A stretch of DNA of 41,619 nt from contig CANQMQ010000014.1 of assembly GCA_947625025.1 (NCBI GenBank), positions 1 through 41,619 of the forward strand. The letters are read 5' to 3'. Position 1 is the stretch's first letter. Every line of letters starts with the position of its first letter. The notes below the pieces were generated by a model. The model was given only the letters and a program-made list of their open reading frames with translations, was not told where the DNA came from and ran no database searches. Shown one piece after another: positions 1-7,845 of the stretch. The stretch is from an uncultured Clostridia bacterium. Lineage in GTDB: Bacteria > Bacillota > Clostridia > Christensenellales > Borkfalkiaceae. A program made the position numbers and the translations under genes.

Positions 1-130
1 GGGGTTCGCGCGAGCGAAGCGAAGCTTTCGAGCCCACAGGGCGAAGAAAATCCCTTACGCTTTGGAGCGGTTCAAGCGACAAAGCGTAATCGTGTTCAAA
101 CATCAAAGCCAGTGCCTCACCAGAAATGTT

Positions 131-158
131 GCGGCGGGGCACGAAAGTGCCCCGCCGC
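131..158. repeat. Perfect inverted repeat upstream of the HD-domain gene
   Basis: Two 12-base arms (131-142 and 147-158, GCGGCGGGGCAC and its complement) flank a GAAA tetraloop. It ends 32 bases before the HD gene start. There is no T-run on either side, only a few A/T bases (ctcgtaaaaac), so it may be a terminator of whatever lies to the left, or a transcript-stabilising hairpin. The first 130 bases hold no gene I can recognise. Confidence 0.6.
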
Positions 159-190
159 AGCTCGTAAAAACAAAAGCAGTGAGGTCATAT

Positions 191-748
191 ATGATTTATA
201 TACCACTCACCAATAAAGCGATGCGGATAGCATATGAAGCGCATCAAGGTCAAGTCGACCAAAGCGGGCAGCCGTACATTTTTCATCCGTATCATTTAGC
301 CGAACAAATGGAAGATGAAATTTCGGTTTGCGTTGCCTTGCTTCATGACGTAATGGAAGATACAGACGTCACCTACGAAATGTTGGCAAAAGAATTTCCA
401 AAAGAGGTTATGGATGCCTTATTGCTTCTGACGCATAAAGAAGGGACCGATTATTATGAATATGTTCGAGCCATCAAAAGGAATCCGTATGCAAAAACCG
501 TCAAACTTGCTGATATAGCTCATAATTCAGATCAGACAAGAATGGCAGGGTGTGAGAATGTATCGGAAGAACAGCTTGAATATTGGCGCAAAAAGTATGA
601 TAAAGCAAAAGCTATTCTGAAAGATCAAAAATTTTTGAAGTGCAAGAAGTTAAGAATTTCCAAGACGATTAAAACATATAATTCTATCTTTGGGGGCGCT
701 CGCACGTTCTCTATGCCGTATAGGGTCGGCATACGCATCACTCAGTGA
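191..748 (+). CDS. HD-domain phosphohydrolase, RelA/SpoT hydrolase-like (short)
   Basis: A 185-residue protein similar to the N-terminal (p)ppGpp hydrolase domain of RelA/SpoT and to stand-alone small HD hydrolases. Visible motifs are the helix AYEAHQGQVDQSGQPYIFHP near residues 12-31, the HD pair in ALLHDVMEDT (about 49-58) and the later VKLADIAHN (about 112-120); these bind the catalytic metal in this family. No synthetase or TGS domain follows, so only hydrolysis of (p)ppGpp or a related nucleotide is plausible. The ATG at 191 has GAGG seven bases upstream; an upstream in-frame start at 62 lacks one. The last 35-40 residues are basic and look unlike the family, as if the original stop was lost. 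The gene is clearly A/T-richer than its neighbours, suggesting recent transfer. Confidence 0.75.
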   Translation: MIYIPLTNKAMRIAYEAHQGQVDQSGQPYIFHPYHLAEQMEDEISVCVALLHDVMEDTDVTYEMLAKEFPKEVMDALLLLTHKEGTDYYEYVRAIKRNPYAKTVKLADIAHNSDQTRMAGCENVSEEQLEYWRKKYDKAKAILKDQKFLKCKKLRISKTIKTYNSIFGGARTFSMPYRVGIRITQ

Positions 749-806
749 CGCGAAATGATCCCTCGACAGATCCTCCAAGGTCTTCGTCAAAAAGCAGAAA
801 AAGAAA

Positions 807-844
807 AAACAAGCTGTTGCGGGAAATTCCGCGGCGGCTTGTTT
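807..844. terminator. Terminator between HD gene and tadA
   Basis: Sixteen-base arms (807-822 and 829-844) flank the loop gaaatt. Three G-U pairs form only in the plus-strand RNA, favouring the HD gene, but the minus-strand RNA is followed by the better T-run (ttttttctttttc), so it can also end the tadA operon. Probably bidirectional. Confidence 0.75.
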
Positions 845-860
845 TAATGTTACAGTGCGA

Positions 861-1328
861 TCAGGGGAGGGAGCGCTTTTCCTTCTCGCGGGCGCGCATC
901 TCGGAGAAAAAGGAGGTGAGAATGTTCGAACACGCCTCCTCCATCACGCCCCCCACAACTTCCACCGTGTGGTTGAGCAGGTTGGCGTGGGCGAGCGCGT
1001 CGGTCAAGCTCCTCCCCTTTTGCTCGTAGGCGCCGAAGTACACGCGGTCGATGCGGGCGTTGAGGATGGCGCCCATGCACATGGGGCAGGGTTCAAGGGT
1101 GACGTAGATTTCTGCGCCCTCCAGCCGCCACGAGCCGAGTTTTTTGCAGGCGCGGTCGATCGCGCGGACTTCGGCATGCTGGGTCGCCATCTGCAATTTG
1201 GTGCGAAGATTGTATCCGCGTCCGATGATCTTGCCGTCCAAAACGACCACGGCGCCGATGGGGACCTCCCCCGCCGCCTTCGCTTTTTGGGCAAGACGGA
1301 GCGCCTCGCGCATGAATTTTTCTTGCAT
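861..1328 (-). CDS. tadA: tRNA-specific adenosine deaminase TadA
   Basis: TadA deaminates adenosine 34 to inosine in tRNA-Arg(ACG), letting one tRNA read several CGN codons. The 155-residue product has the cytidine-deaminase fold signature: zinc ligand and proton-shuttle motif HAEVRAI (H51, E53) and PCPMC (C81, C84). Length matches the family (150-165). The start at 1328 is chosen because GAGG lies seven bases upstream; an in-frame ATG at 1352 adds eight unusual residues and has no ribosome binding site. It is the last gene of a seven-gene minus-strand operon, 40 bases after the M14 peptidase gene, and is followed by a hairpin terminator. Confidence 0.95.
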   Translation of the reverse strand: MQEKFMREALRLAQKAKAAGEVPIGAVVVLDGKIIGRGYNLRTKLQMATQHAEVRAIDRACKKLGSWRLEGAEIYVTLEPCPMCMGAILNARIDRVYFGAYEQKGRSLTDALAHANLLNHTVEVVGGVMEEACSNILTSFFSEMRAREKEKRSLP

Positions 1329-1368
1329 AATGACCTCGTCCGACCCACCCATGTCCGAGGATGAGCCT

Positions 1369-2181
1369 TCAAAACATCGCAGAGAGCGCGGTGAGCGCCT
1401 CGCCGACCTCCCCGAGGAGGGAAGGAAGATGCTCCCGCCCGATGGGGTGCGTTAAATTGCCCCGCCCCACTTCCACCGTGAATGCGGGGATCTCAAACTG
1501 TTGGACGCACCAATCCTTGTAGCCGCCCGCCGAATTGCCTGCGCTCGCGAGCGGATAGCCCGTCGCGCGGGAGAGGGCGGAGGCGAACTGTTCATCCCGC
1601 CGTCTGCGGTCGGGGGGCTGGTGGAATTCCCAATAGATCTCCCCGCCCTTCGTGTGAAAACTCACCGTGTACGCGGGAGAAATGCGCTCCGTAAAGCGGC
1701 AGAGCGCCTCCGTCTCCCCTTCGGAAGCGGGGCGTGCGCCGACGAAATTTTCAGAGGCGGGCGAGAAAACGTTGTGCTCCCCGCTCCCCCAGCGCGCATC
1801 GAAGTTGACGTTCAGATCGACGCCCCGCGCGTTCGCCTTCCAAAGGCGGAAATCGCTGCTGCCGTTGATCCGCAGAAGTTCTTTCCTCCATGCCGAGGAG
1901 ACGGAAGAAAGCCCGATCTCGGAGAGAAGTGCGCCATCGGGATTGGTAAGCGGAAGTACCCAAATGCCGCCGCGTGGCACTCCCCTTCGGACATGGTATA
2001 GGGCAATGATGCCTGTGATCCACTCTCTGCCGTGGATCGCGTACTGTGCGATGCCCTGCGCGCCGGTGCTTTTTCCGACGTGGAGCGCATAGAGATCTCT
2101 CCCCTCTGCGCTCCTGCCGATCACCTGTTTTTCGCCGCCGTAGCTACGGTAAAAGTCGCTGACTTCCTCGTACACGTTCAC
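1369..2181 (-). CDS. M14-family zinc carboxypeptidase/endopeptidase
   Basis: A 270-residue cytoplasmic-looking metallopeptidase (no signal peptide). Zinc ligands are H50 and E53 in HGREW and H176 in SFHTKGG; the catalytic glutamate is E237 in FTVEVGRG. NPDG (80-83) is also typical. In carboxypeptidase A relatives the GVDLN motif continues with Arg (GVDLNRNF), which binds the substrate's C-terminal carboxylate; here it reads GVDLNVNF, so Val replaces that Arg. This fits a subgroup likely acting on peptidoglycan-type peptides (gamma-D-glutamyl-diamino acid endopeptidase-like), but the substrate is inference. The first possible start is GTG at 2181; a second GTG at 2175 is better spaced from the AAAGG just upstream and may be the true one. 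Confidence 0.82.
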   Translation of the reverse strand: MNVYEEVSDFYRSYGGEKQVIGRSAEGRDLYALHVGKSTGAQGIAQYAIHGREWITGIIALYHVRRGVPRGGIWVLPLTNPDGALLSEIGLSSVSSAWRKELLRINGSSDFRLWKANARGVDLNVNFDARWGSGEHNVFSPASENFVGARPASEGETEALCRFTERISPAYTVSFHTKGGEIYWEFHQPPDRRRRDEQFASALSRATGYPLASAGNSAGGYKDWCVQQFEIPAFTVEVGRGNLTHPIGREHLPSLLGEVGEALTALSAMF

Positions 2182-2247
2182 CCTTTACTGTATGCAAAGG
2201 GCGGGCGGTGCGGCTCCCTTTCCGCAGGCGTCCTGCTTTCGGGCGTC

Positions 2248-3081
2248 CTAATTTTTGGGACGAAGGATGTCGACCGCGCCCGACTGCTGCCCCATGATCT
2301 CGATGAAATAGGGGTCGTTCGAGAAGTCGCGGAGCTTGGTATACTCCCCTCCCAGCGCCTCGATGGCATATTTGAGTTCCTGATATTCGAGGAAATTGAT
2401 GTCGTCGCGGTCGATGGTCTCGAGGAGGGTGCCGAGGGCGCGGGCGTCGCCGAATGCCGCAAGGTAGCTCGCGCGCATGGGCATCTCCTCGCCGCTCTCG
2501 CGGAAGGCGCGCAGGAGGATGTCGAACACGGCGTCGTCCTTCCCCGTCGTGCGGGACAGAATTTCGAGCATGAGTTCGGGACGGATCCCGCGCGCGTAAC
2601 AGGCGAGGGCGCGCTCCTTGGCGGCATCCGCGTTCCCCTTGAGCTGTTCGCAGACCGCCTCGACGACGTCTTCGTCGGCGTCATCCCGCTCGAGAATGGA
2701 GAAATAGCCGCCGAAACCCTTGGGATCGGAGCCGATCAGGTTGACGGCGAGAGTGAGAAGCTCGGTGTCCGTCTCCCCGAGGAGGGCGACGAGGGCGTCG
2801 GGGCAGCGCCTGCTCTCGAGCTCGCGGCAGAGGAAATCGGAGGCGGGCACCTCCTCCTTCACATGGGCGGCGAGCGCCTCGACGAGTTCGCTGTCCGACA
2901 TCTCCGCATAGTACTGCTTGGGCGTTGCACCGGCGGCGGGGATGAAGGTGTCGCCGAACTGCTTATAGAGCTTGGGAATGAGCGATTCCCACTGCTTCTC
3001 CGTATATTTGCCCGCATTGATCTGCATATATTCGGCGAGTTTTTCGTCGAACAGCCCGTCAAAGTCGAAGAGTTTTTTCAT
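2248..3081 (-). CDS. Conserved helical-repeat (HEAT-like) protein of unknown function
   Basis: A 277-residue, acidic, all-helical looking soluble protein with no catalytic motif that I recognise. Repeating helical pairs such as CPDALVALLGE, DEDVVEAVCEQL and ARALGTLLETI resemble HEAT-type repeats that serve as protein-binding scaffolds. The start at 3081 has GAGGTG seven bases upstream that overlaps the end of the preceding TPR gene (stop at 3090); an in-frame start at 3093 would skip this site. It lies directly behind the TPR protein and Hsp33, so a role as partner of the TPR protein is possible but unproven. Confidence 0.7.
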   Translation of the reverse strand: MKKLFDFDGLFDEKLAEYMQINAGKYTEKQWESLIPKLYKQFGDTFIPAAGATPKQYYAEMSDSELVEALAAHVKEEVPASDFLCRELESRRCPDALVALLGETDTELLTLAVNLIGSDPKGFGGYFSILERDDADEDVVEAVCEQLKGNADAAKERALACYARGIRPELMLEILSRTTGKDDAVFDILLRAFRESGEEMPMRASYLAAFGDARALGTLLETIDRDDINFLEYQELKYAIEALGGEYTKLRDFSNDPYFIEIMGQQSGAVDILRPKN

Positions 3082-3089
3082 CGCGCACC

Positions 3090-4736
3090 TCACATGACAT
3101 AGTTGAGAATGGATTTTGTGACGAGTTCGTTAGCGTCGAACAGTTTACAGACCTCGTCGATGGAGTGCTCGCCGTTGGGAAGGCGGGACTCGCGGTAGAT
3201 CGCCGCGGCGAGCGCCTCACGCTCGTCGAAGAGGTCCCACGCGGCGCCTTCGGAGAGGGCACTGTAGATCTCCTCCCCCGCGTCGCAGATCTTGAGTTCG
3301 CTCTCTTCGCCGAGGAGGGCGTACTTTGCATAGACGTCTGCGAAGGCGAGCAGGAAGGGAATGCTCTTTTTGCTGCCGATCTCGAGGCGGTGGACGGGCA
3401 GCTCTTTGTAGATGTTGAGAATGACCGAGCCGTAGGAGTTGTCCTCATTGCGGCAGACGAGGTCGTGCAGAATGGAGAGTTTGACGACTTCGTCCCCCTC
3501 GCTGTTGAGGAGAACCTCGCGCAAAAGTTCGTCGGCGCGGCACTTGGCTGCGACCTTGGAGGCGAGGAGCTGGAGCTTTTCGTCGTGCCCCTCCATCTCG
3601 TCGAAGGAGAGGTGGAACGCCTCGATGAAGGCGGGGTCGTCTGCGAGCCCCTCCTCGTCTGCGCGGGCGGAATCGAGAAGATAGGCTGCGATGTTGCGGT
3701 ATTCCGATTCCGGGAGGCGATAGAAATAGGTCATCGTGAACTGCTCGCTGTCCCCTTCGTCGCGCAGGGAGCGGAGATGTTCGAGGTACCAATTCGCAAC
3801 TGCCTTGCGGGGATAGAGGGTGGTGAGCGTCTCGAGAGAGGCGATCGCTTCGTCCAGCTTTTGGACATGGTACCCCGCAACGGCGTGAAACCAGAGCACG
3901 TTCTCATCGTAGGGGAGACGCTCTTTGAGCAAGTTCAGCTTTTCGTAGGCGCGCGCGTGCAGCCCCGTCTCGCACAGGGCGGTGGCGATGCGGTAGAGGT
4001 CGTCGGTGTTGGAGACATCCAAGCCGTCGAGACGGCGCGCGACCTCCTTCGCCTCCTCCCGTTTCTCGAGTGCGCCCAACACGGCGCAGTAGGTCGTGAG
4101 GATCTGCACATTGTCGGGATGGGTCTGCATGAGCTCCTCGCACGTCTTCTCTGCCTCCGCTTCCTCCCCCATCATGAGGGTGCACATCGCCGAGAGCCCC
4201 GCGGCGGACGCATAGTCGCTGCTCTCCTCGGGGACGGCGGAGAAAATTTCGCGCGCCTCTTCGAGATTGCCCGATTTGAGCAGGGCGAGCCCCTCGGCGA
4301 GCTCCTCGGTGTTGGAAGTTGGCACGCCCTCCGCGTGGACGACGCGGAGCTCGGGCTTGGGGGAAGGGGGCTCGTCCTCCCGCAGCATGGCGGGAAGGGG
4401 GTCGTCCCCCTCGGCGAGGGCGCGGCGATAATAGTATTCCGATTGAAACTCGTTCCCCATGTTCATGAACGCGATGGCGAGCCCCTCGTACCCGTCGGAG
4501 AACTCCTCGGTGGAACAGGTATCGAGAAAGCGGAACCACGCGTCGGCGGCGAGCTGCCACAGCCCGAGGGTCTCATAGATGTCGGCATAGATCTCATAGG
4601 CGTCGACGATCGGTTTGTTCATGCGTTCCCGCTTGTTGAGAATGGTGAGCGCGCCGAAATAGTCCCCCTCTTCAAAGCGCTTCTGGGCGCTGTCGAGGAG
4701 GAACTCGTCGTCAAATTGCAGCCGTGCTTGTTTCAT
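3090..4736 (-). CDS. Tetratricopeptide-repeat protein
   Basis: A 548-residue soluble protein. N-terminal segments such as FEEGDYFGALTILNKRE (about 19-35) and IYADIYETLGLWQLAADAW (about 48-66), then further units near 150-310 (LKSGNLEEAREIFSAVPEE, LMQTHPDNVQILTTYCAVLG) fit TPR helical pairs. The C-terminal half (about 330-548) is acidic and of unknown fold. TPR arrays mediate protein contacts; no enzymatic motif is seen. Translation is coupled: its ATG at 4736 overlaps the hslO stop (ATGA), and the next gene starts nine bases after its own stop. Confidence 0.82.
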   Translation of the reverse strand: MKQARLQFDDEFLLDSAQKRFEEGDYFGALTILNKRERMNKPIVDAYEIYADIYETLGLWQLAADAWFRFLDTCSTEEFSDGYEGLAIAFMNMGNEFQSEYYYRRALAEGDDPLPAMLREDEPPSPKPELRVVHAEGVPTSNTEELAEGLALLKSGNLEEAREIFSAVPEESSDYASAAGLSAMCTLMMGEEAEAEKTCEELMQTHPDNVQILTTYCAVLGALEKREEAKEVARRLDGLDVSNTDDLYRIATALCETGLHARAYEKLNLLKERLPYDENVLWFHAVAGYHVQKLDEAIASLETLTTLYPRKAVANWYLEHLRSLRDEGDSEQFTMTYFYRLPESEYRNIAAYLLDSARADEEGLADDPAFIEAFHLSFDEMEGHDEKLQLLASKVAAKCRADELLREVLLNSEGDEVVKLSILHDLVCRNEDNSYGSVILNIYKELPVHRLEIGSKKSIPFLLAFADVYAKYALLGEESELKICDAGEEIYSALSEGAAWDLFDEREALAAAIYRESRLPNGEHSIDEVCKLFDANELVTKSILNYVM

Positions 4737-5599
4737 GGTCTCTCCGTCCCGTCGAAGAGCGCGAGCGTCTCTTCTTCGTTGAATTGATAATTGGTATTGC
4801 AGTAGTGGCAGTAAACCGAGATGCTCCCCTCGTCACGCAAAATGGAGAGCGCCTCTTCCCGCCCGAGGGAGAGAAGGAGCTGCCCGATGCGCTCGCGGGA
4901 GCAGTGACAGCGGAACCGGACGGGACGGGTCTCCGCCCTCTCCGTGGGGGCGAGCATGCGCAGCACTCCTTCGCACCCCTTCTCCTCGATGAGGGAGGAA
5001 ATTTGGGTGAATGCGCTCATCTCCCGTTCGATGCGCGAGAGGATCTCTTCGCCCGCGCCGGGAAGGGGCTGCAAAAACAGCCCGCCCGCGGCGATGCAGT
5101 CGCCCTGCGTGCCGATCTTGACGCCGAGCGCGACCGCCGTCGGACGCTGTTCGCTCGTGAGGAAATAGGCGGAGAAATCCTCGGCGATCTCCCCCGAGAC
5201 GAGTTCGCTCGTCCCGACGAAGGGGATGCCGTCGCCGTCGTCGCGGATGACGGTGAGGGTGCCGTGCCTGCCCGTGAAGGAGCCGACGTCGAGCTTCCCG
5301 TCCGCGCGGAGAGGAAGGTCGGCATCGGGGTGTTCGCAGAAGCCGCGCAGGTTGAGGTCGCCGTCCCCCGCGACGCAGATCTTACCGTCCACGCCGTCCC
5401 CCTTCACGGTGACGGAGAGGGAGCTCTTCCCCTCTTTGAGCCAGCTGCAAAGGTACGCTGTCGCGGACATGGTACGCCCCAATGCTGCCGCGGCGACGGG
5501 CGAGAGGCGGTGACGGCGGATCGTCTTGCGCACAAGATCGGTCGTGTCGAGCACGGCGAGGGAGACCGAACCGTCCCAGATGAGCGTCTTTGAGATCAT
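4733..5599 (-). CDS. hslO: Redox-regulated chaperone Hsp33
   Basis: Hsp33 is a cytoplasmic holdase activated by oxidation of a C-terminal zinc centre. The 288-residue protein has the N-terminal chaperone core (ISKTLIWDGSVSLAVLDTTD onwards) and the C-terminal redox switch with the four expected zinc cysteines, CHC (CHCSRER) and CHYC near residues 230-265. Length is normal. The start at 5599 is set by AGGAA and by the ATGA overlap with the methyltransferase stop; two upstream in-frame ATGs would intrude further into that gene. It sits mid-operon between the methyltransferase and TPR genes. Confidence 0.95.
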   Translation of the reverse strand: MISKTLIWDGSVSLAVLDTTDLVRKTIRRHRLSPVAAAALGRTMSATAYLCSWLKEGKSSLSVTVKGDGVDGKICVAGDGDLNLRGFCEHPDADLPLRADGKLDVGSFTGRHGTLTVIRDDGDGIPFVGTSELVSGEIAEDFSAYFLTSEQRPTAVALGVKIGTQGDCIAAGGLFLQPLPGAGEEILSRIEREMSAFTQISSLIEEKGCEGVLRMLAPTERAETRPVRFRCHCSRERIGQLLLSLGREEALSILRDEGSISVYCHYCNTNYQFNEEETLALFDGTERP

Positions 5600-6333
5600 G
5601 CTTTCCTGCATACAAAATTCCACCGGTCGCTCCCCGCTTTCTGTTCGCCGAGGTGCCCCTCGACGCGCAGCAAACGCAGCCCCGCACTCTGCAGGGCGGA
5701 GACGATCGGCGCCTCCTCATGGATATATTGGGTGTGGACCTCGTCGTAGCGGAAGAACCTGCCGTCTTTTTCGCGCACGAAGAGGGTGACGTTCATGATG
5801 ACCGCGTCCCCGCCGCTGCCCCTTTCCAGACGGTTGAAGGAGAGGTAGGTGACGTCATCGCGGTCGTCTGCACAGACAGTATCTGCAACTTTTGTGCGAA
5901 GTTTGCACGGGGAGCTGACGTCGAACCAAAGGATCCCTCCCCGCCTGAGGCAAGCCGCCGCATGGCGGAACGCCCCCGCAAGCTGCGCCGTCGGGAGATA
6001 GTTGTAACAATCGTTGGGCGCGAGGATAAAGTCGAAGGGGGAGGGTGTGCGCACCGTGCGGGCGTCACCCTGCAAAAAAGAGACGGAAAGCCCCTCCTCC
6101 GCGGCAAGGCGCGCCGCCTTTGTGAGCATGGGTACGGAGACGTCCATCCCGGACATGGTATAGCCGTTTTTCGTCAAGAGGCGGCAAAATGCGCCGCTCC
6201 CGCAGCCGAGCTCGAGCCCGCGTTTGCCCGCACCAAGCTCTCCGAGACCCCGAATAAAATACTGCGACCACTTTTGATAGTCGCAGTCATCGTTGAGATA
6301 TTCGAACCATTCGGCAAGATATTCGTATGCCAT
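5596..6333 (-). CDS. Class I SAM-dependent methyltransferase (YqeM-like)
   Basis: A 245-residue protein with a Rossmann-type methyltransferase core: SAM-binding motif I LELGCGSGAF (about 40-49), motif II acid in GMDVSVPML (about 62-70), motif III LQGDART and motif IV DFILAPNDCYNYL (about 100-112). The opening YEYLAEWFEYLNDDCDYQKW matches the Firmicutes YqeM-type family, whose substrate is unknown. It overlaps hslO by four bases and starts two bases after the membrane-protein stop, so it is translationally coupled on both sides. The ribosome binding site (GCGGAAA) is weak. Confidence 0.88.
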   Translation of the reverse strand: MAYEYLAEWFEYLNDDCDYQKWSQYFIRGLGELGAGKRGLELGCGSGAFCRLLTKNGYTMSGMDVSVPMLTKAARLAAEEGLSVSFLQGDARTVRTPSPFDFILAPNDCYNYLPTAQLAGAFRHAAACLRRGGILWFDVSSPCKLRTKVADTVCADDRDDVTYLSFNRLERGSGGDAVIMNVTLFVREKDGRFFRYDEVHTQYIHEEAPIVSALQSAGLRLLRVEGHLGEQKAGSDRWNFVCRKA

Positions 6334-6335
6334 CG

Positions 6336-7652
6336 TTATTTCCGCTTGTTGAGCATCTTCGGGGGCTTCGGCGGCTTTTTCTTCTTGCCGTTCTTCTCGT
6401 CTTCGCCCGCGAGCGCCTTCTCGCGCTCCTCGAATTGCTTGTTATATTCGACATACTGCGCGTCGTTCATGTGCTCCTCGACATACGCCTTGCTGTCGTC
6501 CTCGATGATCTGCTTGCTCTCGCGCAGCTTTTGAAGGTCTTCGCGGGAGAAGGACTCGGGGAGCTGGTAGATCTCGAGCCCGTCGTCGATGGGCTTGATG
6601 GGACGGGAGACGAGGGTCGACTTGCCTGCAGCCACGATCATGCGGCGGTATTCGCGCATGGCGGCACTGTCCTCCGCGGGGGGCTCTGCGGACGGGGCGC
6701 TCTGCTTGCTCTTGTCCTTATTATAGAGCCCGCGCCCGACTTCGAACCCGAAGTTGGGGTTGACGTATTTATCGAACGCCCATTGGGCAAAGTCGAGCCA
6801 GACCAAAAAGAAGTAGGAGATGCCGATGAGGGCGAGGATGACGACACCGATGGGCGTGACGAAACTCGATCCCCCGAAGATGACGAGCAGGACGGGCCAG
6901 CCTGCAAGGAAGGCGAAGAAGACGGTCTGCGGGAAGGTCCCCACCGTCATGACGACGGCGTTCCTGAGCAGCGCCCACGGTCCCTGCTTGTAGCTGATCC
7001 CGAGCGCGATCATCCAGATGCAGACGAGGAAGGCAAAGGCGACCAAAACGTAGCCGAACACTTTGGAGGCGATCATCCACCCCGCGTAGGGAGAGCCGAC
7101 CGCCACGAAGAAGTCTGCAAGGTTGCCCATCGCCCTCGCCACAAAGAGGAGAAGGGTGAAGATGAGGACCGCCTCGGCGACGTTCCAATAGTTGCGCTTG
7201 ATGCCCCGCAAAAAGTCATTCGCGACGAAGATACCCTCCGTCCAGATGAGGTTGCGGATGATATACGCACCGCCGGAGATGCCGACGGCAGCGATCAGCC
7301 CGCAGGGGATGAAGAGGGCGAAGAAGACGAGGTCGCTGTAGAGCACGTTGATCTCCGCCGTCCCCGCGATGTTGGGGATGACGGGATAGCCCACGCCGAG
7401 CCCCGCGCCGTAGGGACCGAGGAGCCCCTGCGAATAGATCTGAAGAATGCGCCAGATGACGACGGCGACGACGGGCAAAAAAGTGAGAAGCATGAGAAGG
7501 TTGGTGAGCATCAACCTCCCGATCCTTCCCTTGAGGATGTCCCAAAAGAGCGCCCAACGGTTGGTCGGGAGCGTACTGCGCGCATAATCTTCGTCGCGCT
7601 CCTTCCCCTCCAGCCAACGGGCGACCAGACCCTTCCGTTCTCTTTCCGCCAT
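6336..7652 (-). CDS. Multi-pass membrane protein, YesL/DUF624-like
   Basis: A 438-residue protein with six likely membrane spans (about 46-70, 105-133, 158-175, 195-222, 240-260, 264-290) followed by a long charged cytoplasmic tail (about 300-438) rich in Glu and Lys and ending in a KKKKPPKPPK run. The arrangement DILKGRIGRLMLTNLLMLL followed by YIIRNLIW and KRNYWN resembles DUF624/YesL proteins, which often sit near sugar-uptake genes, although none is adjacent here. First gene of the seven-gene operon; GGAG lies eight bases upstream and a consensus promoter 53 bases upstream. Confidence 0.75.
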   Translation of the reverse strand: MAERERKGLVARWLEGKERDEDYARSTLPTNRWALFWDILKGRIGRLMLTNLLMLLTFLPVVAVVIWRILQIYSQGLLGPYGAGLGVGYPVIPNIAGTAEINVLYSDLVFFALFIPCGLIAAVGISGGAYIIRNLIWTEGIFVANDFLRGIKRNYWNVAEAVLIFTLLLFVARAMGNLADFFVAVGSPYAGWMIASKVFGYVLVAFAFLVCIWMIALGISYKQGPWALLRNAVVMTVGTFPQTVFFAFLAGWPVLLVIFGGSSFVTPIGVVILALIGISYFFLVWLDFAQWAFDKYVNPNFGFEVGRGLYNKDKSKQSAPSAEPPAEDSAAMREYRRMIVAAGKSTLVSRPIKPIDDGLEIYQLPESFSREDLQKLRESKQIIEDDSKAYVEEHMNDAQYVEYNKQFEEREKALAGEDEKNGKKKKPPKPPKMLNKRK

Positions 7653-7704
7653 AATTTACTCCGTAAATGTCCTTTCGTGCGGACGGGCAACCGCCGCGTT
7701 CTCT

Positions 7705-7733
7705 ATTATATCACATGCGCAAAAATATTTCAA
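7705..7733 (-). promoter_or_regulatory. Promoter of the membrane protein–hslO–tadA operon
   Basis: On the minus strand: -35 TTGAAA (7728-7733), 17-base spacer, -10 TATAAT (7705-7710). Predicted start near 7698, giving a leader of about 46 bases with a GGAG site. Divergent to the asd promoter. Confidence 0.85.
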
Positions 7734-7752
7734 TGAAAATCGGGGATTTTTC

Positions 7753-7781
7753 TTGATTTTTCACAGGGCACATGATAAAAT
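7753..7781 (+). promoter_or_regulatory. Promoter of asd-dapA-dapB
   Basis: -35 TTGATT (7753-7758), 17-base spacer, -10 TAAAAT (7776-7781). Start near 7788, leaving a leader of about 58 bases before asd. It contains a short repeat-rich GC stretch but is too short for a lysine riboswitch. Confidence 0.8.
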
Positions 7782-7845
7782 TATCGTTGATACGGCTGCC
7801 CGCAGACTTCCGCGGGAGGGAGGGCGGCTGCGGACGGAGGCCGCC

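Noticed and set aside
745-1080. Short frames on both strands at the end of the HD gene and over tadA
   Set aside because: They cover a terminator and the tadA coding region in other frames and show no family features.
3165-4787. Long plus-strand open frame of 540 codons opposite the TPR gene
   Set aside because: It is the mirror of a GC-rich gene; the minus strand has ribosome binding sites, ATGA coupling and TPR motifs, whereas this frame has none. The same holds for the other long antisense frames, such as 4724-5593, 6327-7736, 24896-26644 and 31439-32683.
7788-7845. Lysine riboswitch upstream of asd-dapA-dapB
   Set aside because: The leader is only about 58 bases, far shorter than an L-box, and lacks its conserved elements.
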